From Acidobacteriota bacterium (GTDB lineage: Bacteria > Acidobacteriota > Thermoanaerobaculia > Gp7-AA8): a stretch of 64,000 nt of DNA. The DNA lies in assembly GCA_019244185.1 (NCBI GenBank), contig JAFATB010000005.1:1-64000 (forward strand). The letters run 5' to 3'. Both the position numbers and the translations under genes were made by a program. Of the stretch, positions 36,282-44,863 are shown one piece after another; within the stretch, counting starts at the first letter, position 1, and every line of letters begins with the position of its first letter. The notes below the pieces were generated by a model. That model saw only the letters and a list, made by a program, of their open reading frames with translations. It did not search any database and was not told the origin of the DNA.

Positions 36282-37022
36282 ATGCCCCGCCCCATCGTCG
36301 TCGCGCTCGTTCTCGCCCTCCTTCCCCTCCCCGCCCTCCCGCGCATGCGGGCGCCTGCGAGTCGCATCGACGCGGCGCGGCGGGTGCTCGTCATCACCGC
36401 GCATCCCGACGATGAGTTGCTGCTCGCGCCGTTGCTCGCCGATCGGTGTCTGCGCGCGGGGGCGAGCTGCGCGTTCGTGGTCATGACGTCGGGGGAGCAC
36501 GGCGCGTGTGCGCTGGGCGCATGCGTGCCGGACCTCGGCACCGTCCGCAGGAACGAGATGGCGCGGGCGGCGGCGATGTTCGGCGCGCGGCTGACGCAGT
36601 GGGCGTTCGCGGACGTCATGGACGACGTCGACGCGACGTGGGCGGCGCAGGCGGGAGGGCGGGAGGTGCTCGTGCGGCAGCTCGCGGATGTCATCGCCGC
36701 GGAGACGCCCGATCTGATCCTCACCTTCGATCCGGCGCATGGCTCGACCGGGCATCCGGCGCATCGCGCGGTCGGACAGCTCGTGCTCGACACCGGCGCG
36801 CGCAACATCTATCTGCTCGAAACGCTGGCGCGGTTCGACGGCGACGGCTTCGTGCTCGGCAACGCGTCACCCGACGCGTCGGTGTACGTCGCGAATGACG
36901 ACTGGCAGTTCCTCGTCGACGACGCCGTGAACCACGCCAGCCAGTTCACGCCGGCGCAGGTCGAACATCTCCGCGCGCTGCCGGTCGAGCAGCGCCGCGT
37001 CTGGTTCAAGCCGGCGCGTTGA
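36282..37022 (+). CDS. PIG-L family N-acetylglucosamine-type deacetylase
   Basis: This 246-residue, zinc-dependent LmbE/PIG-L deacetylase acts on GlcNAc-linked substrates in relatives. The metal site motif is ITAHPDDE with H41 and D44-region residues, plus the second His motif GHPAHRAVGQL. An N-terminal hydrophobic stretch (about 4-20) is a likely signal peptide, so the enzyme would be exported. Its 3' end overlaps the convergent 2OG oxygenase gene by 17 bases. Confidence 0.88.
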   Translation: MPRPIVVALVLALLPLPALPRMRAPASRIDAARRVLVITAHPDDELLLAPLLADRCLRAGASCAFVVMTSGEHGACALGACVPDLGTVRRNEMARAAAMFGARLTQWAFADVMDDVDATWAAQAGGREVLVRQLADVIAAETPDLILTFDPAHGSTGHPAHRAVGQLVLDTGARNIYLLETLARFDGDGFVLGNASPDASVYVANDDWQFLVDDAVNHASQFTPAQVEHLRALPVEQRRVWFKPAR

Positions 37023-37716
37023 GCGGGTCACGGAAGATCGTGTCGTGCGGCGCCGACTGCTCCTCGCGCGGCCGTCCGGCCGTGTAGTAGTAGAGCGACA
37101 CCGACTTGCGCGTCACGCCCGCCGGCGACTGCAGCGGATGCGGATGGCCGTGATACGAGGTATCGGTCGTCGAGAAAATGACGGTTCGGTTGAACGACGG
37201 CAGGATGCGCTGGCGGCACTCCGTCATGGAGGCGTTCCACAGCTCCAGATGGCCGCCCCATTCGTCGCGCCATCCTTCATTCAGATAGACGAGCATGTTC
37301 GCGCGGCGGTCGAGCCGCAGCTTCGGATGCACGTTGAAGTCGGCGTGAATCTTCAGAAAGCCGCCCGATTCGATCTGGTGCACGCCGCCGCCGCCAAAGT
37401 ACGGATCGGGGATCAGGCCGTCGATGCCGGTGAGCGCCTCGAGGAACTGCAGCATCTCGAAGCCGTTCATCGCGTCGAGGAACGCGCGGACCTCCGGCGC
37501 GATCGTGCTCTTCTCGTGGTAATACCCGAGCTTCTTCTCCGTCACCGAGTCGAACCGCAGCCAGTCCGTTTCCTCGGGACGCGGAAACGCGGCCAGCACG
37601 CGGCGCAGTTCCGCATCGTCGAAGAGCCCGTCCAGCACGATGTGCGGGAACGGATCGGCGGACTGGTACTGCGCGCGCAGCGCGTGCGGATCGTGGTGCA
37701 ACGTCACCGGTGCCAT
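37006..37716 (-). CDS. 2-oxoglutarate/Fe(II)-dependent oxygenase
   Basis: This is a 236-residue hydroxylase of the prolyl-4-hydroxylase-like group. The iron triad is H124-x-D126 (KIHADFN) with H189 (SYHGHPHP), and R203 (GVTRKSVSLYYY) would bind 2-oxoglutarate. A frame to 37773 exists, but the domain begins at MAPVTLHHD (ATG 37716), which overlaps the upstream membrane-protein gene by 13 bases. Substrate unknown; its neighbours suggest a glycan, lipid or peptide. Confidence 0.87.
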   Translation of the reverse strand: MAPVTLHHDPHALRAQYQSADPFPHIVLDGLFDDAELRRVLAAFPRPEETDWLRFDSVTEKKLGYYHEKSTIAPEVRAFLDAMNGFEMLQFLEALTGIDGLIPDPYFGGGGVHQIESGGFLKIHADFNVHPKLRLDRRANMLVYLNEGWRDEWGGHLELWNASMTECRQRILPSFNRTVIFSTTDTSYHGHPHPLQSPAGVTRKSVSLYYYTAGRPREEQSAPHDTIFRDPLNAPA

Positions 37717-39302
37717 GTCAGGTCGGGTTGCCGCGCGAAGTCGAGCGCGATCTCGGGCGAGTACGTGACCCATCCCTCGGGCGCATCATAACGAATGCGC
37801 AGCGCGAGCCGCGGCACGCCCGCGAGGCGGAAGCCGTCCTCGCGCGGGACCTCGAACGCCTGCACGCCGTTGCCGAGGAGCACCGACCAGCGTCCGCGCG
37901 CATAGGGACCGAATTTCCAGAAGAGCGATTCGCCGCGATGGTGGAACTCCGCGCGCAGCGGCGCATCCTTGCGGATCGAGCCACACCACGCGCGCGCGTG
38001 ATCGGGAATCCGCGCCGTGACCTCCACCACTTCGCGACGCTCGGGGACGTATTCGTAAATGTGCTTGCCGTCGAGCGCGGCGCCGCACAGATAGAAGTCG
38101 TCGTAATACCAGCTCGTGCCGCGGCCGCGGCGGAAGTGCTCTTCCTTCAGCCACTGATACTCGGCCATCGACCCCGCGGGAATCGCCGGCGCGTGCAGCA
38201 CCGCGTTGCCGTCCATCGAGAAGAACGCGCGCGCCTCGTCGCTCATCCGCTTCGCGTGCGCGTACGTCGCCGTCCACTCCTGACGATTCGCCACGATCGC
38301 GGCAGCGCATGCGGCGACGATGAGCGTCTCGCGCGCTCCGCTCCGCCAGCGCGCAACGCCGATCGCGAACGCGACGGACAGCCAGAGCCACGGCACGAGC
38401 GCGTAGCGGCTCTGCATCTCTTTTGACACCGGCAGGATCGGCGCGATGGCGACGACGAACGTCAGCGCCGCGGCGATCCACGCGTGACGCGTCCGCAACG
38501 CGGCGGCGGCGCCGAGCGCCGCGAGCGCGACGAGCAGGAACCCTACCGCCGTGCCCGCGCCCGCGCAGGCGGCGATGACTTTCCACGGAAGCTCCACGAT
38601 CACCGCGGGAAGCTCGCTCGGCGCGATCGCCCAGCCGTAGCCGCCGAAAAGCGTGCCGAGGATGCGCCAGCGCCAGACAAAGTACGCGGCGAACGCGAGG
38701 CCGTGCAGCGAGAGATGCCGCGCGCGTACGCTGAGCGCGCGTTCCGGCAGGCAGACCAGCAGCACCGGCAGCGGGATGGCGATCTCCTTCGCCAGCATCG
38801 CGAAGAAGTACAGCAGCGCGGACAGCAGATTGAGCGGCACCGACATCCGCCGGAACGCTCCGACGAACGCGATGACGGAGAGCGTGCCGAGGAGAATGGC
38901 CTCGAGGTAATGCACGGTCATCAGCTGCGTCGCGAAACTGCAGAGCGGCGGGCCGGCGACGAAGAGCAGCGCGCCGGCGAGCGACGGGATCGTGCGCACG
39001 TAGAACCGCAGCGCGGCGAAGAGCGCGACACCGCACGCGCCGAGGAGCACGAGGTCGACGCGGTACCAGCGCGCGGGGTGCAGTCCCGCCAACTGCATCA
39101 GCGCCTCGTACGTCGCGGTGAGCAGCGGCGTGAAGAGCTTCTGCGGCCAGACGTCGGCCTGCGTGAACGCGTCCGTCCACGGGCGTACGAGTCCGATGTG
39201 CAGAATCCACGCATCGTCGTACGTCCACCACAGTCGCGTCACCTTGCGGTAGAGCAGGACGACGATGGCCAGCAGAAACAGCGCCGCGGCGGTGCGTTTC
39301 AC
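37704..39302 (-). CDS. Multi-pass membrane protein, GT-C glycosyltransferase-like
   Basis: The protein has 532 residues. The first 350 form about ten transmembrane helices, with an acidic pair TYDDAWILH just after helix 1, where GT-C enzymes (GT39/GT83 type) keep catalytic Asp residues. The last 170 residues are a soluble, probably periplasmic beta-rich domain. I infer a lipid-sugar-dependent glycosyltransferase, but identity is below the level of certain family assignment. The start is GTG at 39302. It is coupled to the 2OG oxygenase gene and divergent from a methyltransferase. Confidence 0.65.
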   Translation of the reverse strand: MKRTAAALFLLAIVVLLYRKVTRLWWTYDDAWILHIGLVRPWTDAFTQADVWPQKLFTPLLTATYEALMQLAGLHPARWYRVDLVLLGACGVALFAALRFYVRTIPSLAGALLFVAGPPLCSFATQLMTVHYLEAILLGTLSVIAFVGAFRRMSVPLNLLSALLYFFAMLAKEIAIPLPVLLVCLPERALSVRARHLSLHGLAFAAYFVWRWRILGTLFGGYGWAIAPSELPAVIVELPWKVIAACAGAGTAVGFLLVALAALGAAAALRTRHAWIAAALTFVVAIAPILPVSKEMQSRYALVPWLWLSVAFAIGVARWRSGARETLIVAACAAAIVANRQEWTATYAHAKRMSDEARAFFSMDGNAVLHAPAIPAGSMAEYQWLKEEHFRRGRGTSWYYDDFYLCGAALDGKHIYEYVPERREVVEVTARIPDHARAWCGSIRKDAPLRAEFHHRGESLFWKFGPYARGRWSVLLGNGVQAFEVPREDGFRLAGVPRLALRIRYDAPEGWVTYSPEIALDFARQPDLTWHR

Positions 39303-39314
39303 GGGAATCGCACC

Positions 39315-39324
39315 ATCATAGAAT
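39315..39324. promoter_or_regulatory. Overlapping divergent -10 boxes
   Basis: On plus, TAGAAT (39319-39324) ends 6 bases before the GTG at 39331. On minus, TATGAT (39320-39315) ends 12 bases before the GTG at 39302. The two boxes share two bases in the 28-base gap, so the promoters would exclude each other. Confidence 0.5.
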
Positions 39325-39330
39325 GCGCGC

Positions 39331-40098
39331 GTGTCTTCGGACCCCCTTCCGTATCGCGAGTTCTACTACCCGCTGAACGTGTTCATGCACATTCTCACGC
39401 ACGAGGAAGGCGGCGTGAGCGCGCTGCACTACGGACTCTTCGCCTCGCCCGATGAAGGGATCGCCGCCGCGCAGGAGCGCTCGACGGCGATGCTGCTCGA
39501 GCGCCTCCCCCCGCCTCCCGCCCGCCTCCTCGAAGCCGGCATCGGCCTCGGCACCACGCTCGAGCTGCTGACGCGCATCGGCTACGACGTCACCGGTATC
39601 ACGCCCGACGCGCAGCAGATCGCGATGGTGAACGAACGCTACGGCGACGCGGTGCGCGTGCGCTGCGCGAAGTTCGAGGAGTTCGACGAAGGCGCGACCT
39701 ACGACGCGATCGTCTTTCAGGAATCGTCGCAGTACATCGCATCCGAGGCGCTGTTCGCGCGGGCGAAAGCGCTCGCGCCGCTCGTCGTCGTGCTCGACGA
39801 GTTCTCGCTGAAGCCGATCGACACGCCCGGTGCGCTGCATGCGCTCTCGGAGTTTCTCGAAGCGGCGGATCGCCACGGGTTCGAGGTCACCGAGGAAGTC
39901 GACCTCTCCGCGCAGGCGGCGCCGTCGATCGACTACTTCACCCAGCGCTTTCCGCGGTATCGCAACGCGCTCATCGCGGACCTCGGCCTCACCAGTCAAC
40001 AGGTTGACGAGTTGATCGCGGGGGGCGTCGTGTACTCGGGACGCTACGCGGACGGCACGTACGGCTATCGCCTGCTGCGCCTCGAACGGCGCACGTGA
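39331..40098 (+). CDS. Class I SAM-dependent methyltransferase
   Basis: This is a 255-residue methyltransferase. Motif I is RLLEAGIGLGTTLELL (about 64-79), then TGITPDAQQIAMV, and the acidic region YDAIVFQESSQYI replaces the usual motif IV. The N-terminal 60 residues (YREFYYPLNVFMHI) may bind the acceptor. Start GTG at 39331, 6 bases after a TAGAAT box. The C terminus has an SxDYFTQRFPRYRNALI segment seen in small-molecule or lipid methyltransferases. Substrate unknown. Confidence 0.83.
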   Translation: MSSDPLPYREFYYPLNVFMHILTHEEGGVSALHYGLFASPDEGIAAAQERSTAMLLERLPPPPARLLEAGIGLGTTLELLTRIGYDVTGITPDAQQIAMVNERYGDAVRVRCAKFEEFDEGATYDAIVFQESSQYIASEALFARAKALAPLVVVLDEFSLKPIDTPGALHALSEFLEAADRHGFEVTEEVDLSAQAAPSIDYFTQRFPRYRNALIADLGLTSQQVDELIAGGVVYSGRYADGTYGYRLLRLERRT

Positions 40099-40102
40099 GA
40101 GA

Positions 40103-41146
40103 TCAGCCGCGGCGCGCGAAGACGCAGTCGCGGCACATGAAGTCGTCCGGCGCCTGTTCGAGGCCGTAGACCCACCGCCGGAGCTTCGCCAGCTCGTCGC
40201 CTACGAGCACTTCCGCGATCGTGCTCTGCGTCAGATCGCCGACGACGTACTTTTCGTCGTAGTCCTCGCAGCAGAGCACGCACTTGCCGTGCGGCGTGAT
40301 GTGCAGGTGCTGCAGCGGACGCGAACCGACGTTGTCGCAGCCCGCGAGCGGACGGCTGCGCTCCGATGCCTTCAGTCCGACGTCGAGCCAGCCGGCGCGA
40401 TCCATGACCACGTGCTGCTCGACGCTGAAGCGGCTGCCGGCGTAACGCTCGCGAATCTCGTCGAAGTCGCGCGCGTGCACGTCGTCGCCCGTGCCGAGGA
40501 CGACGATCTTCATCTCGTGCGCGACGGCGCGATGGGCCATGTAGTCGACGTTGCGCACGACCGCCGCGAGATGATCCTCGCCGCGCGTGGCTTTGTAGCG
40601 CTCGCGGTCGAGCGTCGAGAGATTGATGCAGAGGTAGCGCAGCGGACCTTCCGCCGCGAGCGCGTCGGTCTTCGCCGGCGTGAAGCCGGAGCCGTTGCTC
40701 AGCACCGCGACGGGAAAGCCGGCGGCGAACAGTGTCCGGCACTGATCGAGGAAGCGGCGGTCGAGCGTCGGCTCGTTGTAGCTCTGCAGGAACACACTGT
40801 CGAGCGTCGCGCGATACGGCGCGAGCTCGCCGACGATGCGCGCGAACAGCTCGTCCGGCATCGTGTAGTCGGCGCGCGGCGCGATGGACACCGGGCAGAA
40901 GTAGCAGCGCTGATTGCACGTCGTCATCGTCTCGAGCGAGACGATCTTCAGATGATGGCGGCGTGATAAGTCCGCGCCGTTGCGCAGCAGCCAGCCGTCG
41001 CGCTCGAGCTCCGCGTCCTCACGGCCGTCGCGCTGGAACGCGCGGAAGCGCTCGTATGCCCCATCGCCCGGCACCAGCGCGCGATCCGTCAGCGGATCGT
41101 AGACGCGGTGCTCGTCGATGTGCAGAAACGGGCTCGGGCGGAGCAT
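40103..41146 (-). CDS. Radical SAM/SPASM-domain enzyme
   Basis: This 347-residue enzyme has a radical SAM [4Fe-4S] motif TTCNQRCYFCP (C77, C81, C84 from the chosen start). Its C-terminal SPASM-like region has several cysteines (GCDNVG, HGKCVLCCEDYDEKY, FMCRDCVF) for auxiliary clusters. Such enzymes often modify peptides or sugars. The reading frame opens with TTG at 41161; I prefer the ATG at 41146 because GAAGG precedes it by 8 bases. It is convergent with the methyltransferase at 39.3 kb and divergent from the next pair. Confidence 0.9.
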   Translation of the reverse strand: MLRPSPFLHIDEHRVYDPLTDRALVPGDGAYERFRAFQRDGREDAELERDGWLLRNGADLSRRHHLKIVSLETMTTCNQRCYFCPVSIAPRADYTMPDELFARIVGELAPYRATLDSVFLQSYNEPTLDRRFLDQCRTLFAAGFPVAVLSNGSGFTPAKTDALAAEGPLRYLCINLSTLDRERYKATRGEDHLAAVVRNVDYMAHRAVAHEMKIVVLGTGDDVHARDFDEIRERYAGSRFSVEQHVVMDRAGWLDVGLKASERSRPLAGCDNVGSRPLQHLHITPHGKCVLCCEDYDEKYVVGDLTQSTIAEVLVGDELAKLRRWVYGLEQAPDDFMCRDCVFARRG

Positions 41147-41201
41147 GTGCGCGACCTTCAACGCGAGGAGCGGCGCCGCTGTTCCGCGCGCGCGTTCCGC
41201 G

Positions 41202-41207
41202 TATCAT
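41202..41207 (+). promoter_or_regulatory. -10 box for leaderless methyltransferase transcript
   Basis: TATCAT ends 8 bases before the ATG at 41216; the intervening sequence is all G/C and has no ribosome site. Confidence 0.5.
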
Positions 41208-41215
41208 GCGCCCGC

Positions 41216-42373
41216 ATGCCGACGGCCGTTCTTTATCCGCGCTTCGAGCATCCGGCGATCGAGGAGCGCTACGCCAGCTGGCAGACGCAGATGCTGCTGC
41301 GGCAGGGCGTCGCGCGGCCGAAGCTCGTCTATTACGAGAGCGACGAGCGCGCGTCGGACGTCGTCGCGGACGTCGACGACGAGATCGTCCTCGTCGTCAC
41401 CGATCCACTGCTCCTTCCCCCCGCCGGTCTCATCCCGCGGCTGCGCGACGTGCTCGCATCGAGCGGCGCCGCCGCGGTCGTGCCGGTCGCAAACGAGGCG
41501 CAGCATCCCGCGCAACGCCGCTCGGCCTCCGCGCCGTATCTCACCCTGCGCGAGTTGCAGCAGACGATGGAGACGATGGCGGCGCAGCCGTCCGCCGTCG
41601 AGCGCGTGACGTGGGATCGCTCCGATCCGGGCATTTATCTCTGCCGCGCGGAACTGCTCGATTCGATCGACGCGCCGCTCGCGCTCGCGCTGCAGGGACG
41701 CGACGTCGCGATCTCGACGAACGACTACGTGCATCGCTGGAGCTCGCTGCGCGGGCAGACGCGCTACGACCTCCTCGCGATCATCAGTCCGGAGGCGAAG
41801 TCGATCCTCGAGTTCGGCTGCGGCGAAGCGCCGTTGGGCGAGGCGCTCAAGCGGCGGCAGCGCTGCCGCGTCGTCGGCATCGAGCTCGACGCGGCGGCGG
41901 CCGCGGTGGCGAAGAAGCGCATCGACGCGGTCTATCGCGGCGACGTGCGCGACATCGTGGCCATCCTCGACGAGCAGTTCGAATGGATCATCGGCGGCGA
42001 CATCGTCGAGCACCTCGACGAGCCGTGGTCGTTCCTCGGCGAGCTGCGCCGCGTCAGCGCGCCCGGCGGACATCTCCTGCTCAGCATCCCCAACCTCGCG
42101 AACGCCTCCGTCGTCAGCGACCTGCTGCGGGGGCGCTTCGACTACGTGTACATGGGCCTCACCTGCGTCGGCCACGTGCGCTTCTTCACGAAGCAGTCGA
42201 TCGCCGACATGCTGACCATCGCCGGCTGGACCGTCGTCGAGATCACGCCGCAGGAGCTCGGCGCCGCGCCCGCGCGCGATGAGCTGATCGCCGCGCTCGA
42301 CCGCGCCGGCTTCGCGTACTCGAAAGAAGACCTCGTGCCGACCGGCTACTACGTCGTCGCCCGCAACGGATGA
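41216..42373 (+). CDS. Two-domain protein: unknown N-terminal domain plus SAM methyltransferase
   Basis: The protein has 385 residues. The C-terminal half (about 190-340) is a methyltransferase with SILEFGCGEAPLGEAL (motif I), VVGIELDAAAAAVA, IIGGDIVEHLDEPW and GGHLLLSIPNLAN. The first 180 residues resemble a glycosyltransferase- or nucleotidyl-transferase-like fold (VTDPLLLPPAGLIPRL) but I cannot assign them. The ATG at 41216 is supported by the nearby -10 box over an opening at 41108. The stop overlaps the GT4 gene by four bases, so it probably acts on the same sugar chain. Confidence 0.8.
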   Translation: MPTAVLYPRFEHPAIEERYASWQTQMLLRQGVARPKLVYYESDERASDVVADVDDEIVLVVTDPLLLPPAGLIPRLRDVLASSGAAAVVPVANEAQHPAQRRSASAPYLTLRELQQTMETMAAQPSAVERVTWDRSDPGIYLCRAELLDSIDAPLALALQGRDVAISTNDYVHRWSSLRGQTRYDLLAIISPEAKSILEFGCGEAPLGEALKRRQRCRVVGIELDAAAAAVAKKRIDAVYRGDVRDIVAILDEQFEWIIGGDIVEHLDEPWSFLGELRRVSAPGGHLLLSIPNLANASVVSDLLRGRFDYVYMGLTCVGHVRFFTKQSIADMLTIAGWTVVEITPQELGAAPARDELIAALDRAGFAYSKEDLVPTGYYVVARNG

Positions 42374-43365
42374 ACATTTCCTATCTCGTCGAAGACACCG
42401 CGCAGTCGGGAGGCGTGCGCGTGCAGCTCATGCAGGCCGACGCGCTCATCGCGCGCGGACATCGCGTGCGGCTCGTGACGAAAGGCCTGCCGCTGACGTG
42501 GCGCAGCTCGCGCGCGGAGTGGGTCTACGTCGACGACTTCCGCCACTACGACGCGCGCGACCAGGACTTCGTCGTCGGCACGTTCTGGCCGACGGTGCCG
42601 CACGCGTACGAGATCGCCGGCACGCGCGCGGTGCATCTCTGCCAGGGCTACGAGGGCGCTTTCTCCGCGTACGCACCGATCCGCGATCAGATCGAGGCCG
42701 CGTACCGGCTGCCGATTCCGAAGCTCGTCGTCGCCAAATCGCTCGTGCCGGTCTGCCGTCAATTTACGGATGACGTGACGTACGTCGGGCAGATCGTCGA
42801 GGAGGAGTTCTACCGTGCCGTCACGCCGCGCGAGCATGAACCACCGCGCGTGCTGCTTTCCGGACAGGCGCAGGGCGACATGAAAGGCATTCCGGAAGGC
42901 TACGGTGCCGTCGCGCACGCGCGCTGGTTCCACCAGACGCTCGACCTCGTGCGCGTGTCGCCGTGGGTGCCGTCGCGCGAGGAGCCGCTCGACGCCGTGC
43001 AGGAGTTCCACGTCGGCCTCACGACCGCCGAGATGACGCGCCTCATGCATTCGTGCGACGTGCTTCTCGCGCCGAACCATCGCGAGGAAGGCTTCGGCTT
43101 GCCCGCGGCGGAGGCGATGGCGTCGGGGATTCCGTGCATCGTGACGGCGATCCCGTCGTATCTCTCGTTCGATGACGTCCACGATTACGCGCTGTTCGCG
43201 CCTGAAGAGAACGCGGTGGAGCTCGGCGAGCGCCTCATCGAACTGCTGAGCGATGCGGATTTGCGCGAACGCCTGCGCACGCGCGGGCGGGAGGTGGCGG
43301 AACAGTGGCGCGCCGAGCACGTCGCCGCGCGGCTGGAGAAGTTTTTCGAGGAGCGGCGGAGTTAG
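42370..43365 (+). CDS. GT4-type glycosyltransferase
   Basis: This is a 331-residue retaining glycosyltransferase with the GT-B fold. The N-terminal acceptor domain starts MNISYLVEDTAQSGGVRVQL, the Gly-rich loop of GT4 enzymes. The nucleotide-sugar site shows NHREEGFGLPAAEAMASGIP, the E-x7-E motif. It is slightly short for the family because of a compact linker. Coupled by a four-base overlap to the upstream methyltransferase, it likely builds a methylated glycan. Confidence 0.9.
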   Translation: MNISYLVEDTAQSGGVRVQLMQADALIARGHRVRLVTKGLPLTWRSSRAEWVYVDDFRHYDARDQDFVVGTFWPTVPHAYEIAGTRAVHLCQGYEGAFSAYAPIRDQIEAAYRLPIPKLVVAKSLVPVCRQFTDDVTYVGQIVEEEFYRAVTPREHEPPRVLLSGQAQGDMKGIPEGYGAVAHARWFHQTLDLVRVSPWVPSREEPLDAVQEFHVGLTTAEMTRLMHSCDVLLAPNHREEGFGLPAAEAMASGIPCIVTAIPSYLSFDDVHDYALFAPEENAVELGERLIELLSDADLRERLRTRGREVAEQWRAEHVAARLEKFFEERRS

Positions 43366-43368
43366 AAT
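43363..43368 (+). promoter_or_regulatory. -10 box for the small gene/nucleotidyltransferase pair
   Basis: TAGAAT ends 7 bases before the ATG at 43376, with its first base pairs inside the stop region of the GT4 gene. This gives the two-gene unit its own leaderless promoter. Confidence 0.55.
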
Positions 43369-43375
43369 TTCGGCG

Positions 43376-43606
43376 ATGGAAGAAGGTTACTTCGGCACCA
43401 AGGAAGAGATCCTCGCACGACTCGAGGCGTTCCGGAAGTTCAACGAGTGGGAGATGGAGAACATCCCCGACTGGTCGCCTGAGCAAGCGCTGGCGTTGAC
43501 CGACGAGCTCTACTCGATGATGCCGGAAGAGGCTCGCATGGAGCGCGAGGATCCCACGTACGAGGGTGCACGGTGGATGATGTCGGTGCTGGCTCGGCTG
43601 AAATAA
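43376..43606 (+). CDS. Small acidic protein, putative antitoxin partner
   Basis: The product is a 76-residue, acidic, probably helical protein (EEILARLEAFRKFNEWEME). I do not recognise a family. The ATG at 43376 is chosen because a -10 box lies 7 bases upstream; a frame opening at 43253 overlaps the GT4 gene. Its end overlaps the nucleotidyltransferase start by 34 bases, a typical toxin-antitoxin arrangement in which the small gene comes first. Antitoxin function is inferred from this context only. Confidence 0.7.
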   Translation: MEEGYFGTKEEILARLEAFRKFNEWEMENIPDWSPEQALALTDELYSMMPEEARMEREDPTYEGARWMMSVLARLK

Positions 43607-44157
43607 AGCCGCGCCTCGAAAAAGCGCTCGTCGACATTGCGTCGTGTTTCGATGCGGCGGGTATCGATTACATGGTCATCGGCGGCATGGCCAATTCTAT
43701 CTGGGGCAATGCGCGCGCAACGACGGACGTCGACATCACGGTTGCGATCGATCGCGAGCACGTGCGCGAGGTGTTCGCCGCGCTGGGCAATCGCGTTGCC
43801 AGAGTCCCGCCGGATCTCGCCGAGTATCTCGCTGGCGGCGTTCTGCCGTTTACGCACCGCATCGAGGTCCATGTCGATTTGCTGCTGTCGCGGCATCCGT
43901 ACGCGCGCGCCGCAATCGAGCGCGCGGTCACGATCAAGGTGCTACGGAAGCCTGTGAAGTTCTGCACCGCGGAAGATCTCGTTCTTCACAAGATCATCTC
44001 GGAACGCGATCGTGATCAGCGCGACGTCGAAGCCATCCTTCGCCGCCGCCGAAAGACGCTCGATCGCGAGTACCTCGATCCGCACGTGCACGAGCTCGCG
44101 GTGATGCTCGATCGCCCTGAAATCGAGCAGACGTATCGTCGGCTGATGGACCGCTGA
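43573..44157 (+). CDS. Nucleotidyltransferase (AbiEii/DUF6036-like), putative toxin
   Basis: This 194-residue protein has the minimal nucleotidyltransferase core: GG at 37-38 in MVIGGMANSIWG, RATTDVDI with D52 and D54, and a third Asp in EVHVDLLLS (D102). The C-terminal helical part carries AEDLVLHKIISERDRDQRDVEAIL, typical of AbiEii-like and nucleotidyl transferase toxin families. The start is GTG at 43573. It lies just before the Rex operator of nuoB but is a separate unit. Confidence 0.82.
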   Translation: MDDVGAGSAEIKPRLEKALVDIASCFDAAGIDYMVIGGMANSIWGNARATTDVDITVAIDREHVREVFAALGNRVARVPPDLAEYLAGGVLPFTHRIEVHVDLLLSRHPYARAAIERAVTIKVLRKPVKFCTAEDLVLHKIISERDRDQRDVEAILRRRRKTLDREYLDPHVHELAVMLDRPEIEQTYRRLMDR

Positions 44158-44209
44158 GACAGCGGCCCGCGTCTCGCATGACACTCCGCGCGGCGCGTCC
44201 GCGCAACCC

Positions 44210-44227
44210 TTGTGAAAAGTTTCTCAA
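44210..44227. promoter_or_regulatory. Rex operator upstream of nuoB
   Basis: TTGTGAA-AAGT-TTCTCAA matches the Rex consensus at every position outside the spacer except one. It overlaps the possible -35 element (TTGTGA) of the nuoB promoter, so Rex binding would block polymerase. It links this locus to the rex-containing operon 30 kb away. Confidence 0.75.
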
Positions 44228-44234
44228 AATCGCA

Positions 44235-44240
44235 TAGAAT
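44235..44240 (+). promoter_or_regulatory. -10 box of the nuoB promoter
   Basis: TAGAAT lies 7 bases after the Rex site; TTGTGA (44210-44215) could serve as -35 with a 19-base spacer. The leader to the nuoB ATG would be about 26 bases. Confidence 0.55.
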
Positions 44241-44272
44241 CGCGTTCCCGCCTCGTGTTACCGAGCTAAGTT

Positions 44273-44863
44273 ATGCCAGTTCAGAAGATTGACACTCCCA
44301 ACTCGATCATCCCGCGCAAGGCCGGCGTCGCTCCGGGCGAAGGGCCGGAGAAGGGTCTCATCACCCTCCCCGGCGAGGCCGCGCGCGACACCGGCGACGA
44401 CCTCGGCGGCGCCACGTACCTCACGACCAAGCTCGATCAGGTCGTCAACTGGGCGCGCGGCAACTCGCTCTGGCCGCTCCCCTTCGGCACCGCCTGCTGC
44501 GCCATCGAGTTCATGTCGATGGTCTCGTCGCATTACGACATCTCGCGCTTCGGCGCCGAGGTCGTGCGCTTCTCGCCACGCCAGGCCGATCTCATGATCG
44601 TGGCCGGCACGATCGTCGACAAGATCGCGCCCGTGCTCAAGACGATCTACGACCAGATGCCCGAGCCGAAGTACGTCATCGCCATGGGCGCGTGCGCGAC
44701 GTCGGGCGGCTTCTACCGCGCCTATCACGTCGTGCAGGGCATCGACGAGATCGTGCCGGTCGACATGTGGGTGCCCGGCTGCCCGCCGACGCCGGACGGT
44801 CTCATGTACGCGATCCTCAAGCTGAAAGAGAAGATCGAGCGCGGGGAGATCCGCAGAGGATGA
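44273..44863 (+). CDS. nuoB: NADH-quinone oxidoreductase subunit B
   Basis: This subunit holds the terminal [4Fe-4S] cluster N2, which reduces quinone. It has 196 residues. The ligands are the tandem C75-C76 (GTACCAIEF), C141 (MGACATSGG) and C170 ([11 protein letters not shown]). An N-terminal extension of about 45 residues precedes the core. The stop overlaps the nuoCD start (ATGA). Transcription is probably under Rex control through the site at 44210. Confidence 0.97.
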   Translation: MPVQKIDTPNSIIPRKAGVAPGEGPEKGLITLPGEAARDTGDDLGGATYLTTKLDQVVNWARGNSLWPLPFGTACCAIEFMSMVSSHYDISRFGAEVVRFSPRQADLMIVAGTIVDKIAPVLKTIYDQMPEPKYVIAMGACATSGGFYRAYHVVQGIDEIVPVDMWVPGCPPTPDGLMYAILKLKEKIERGEIRRG

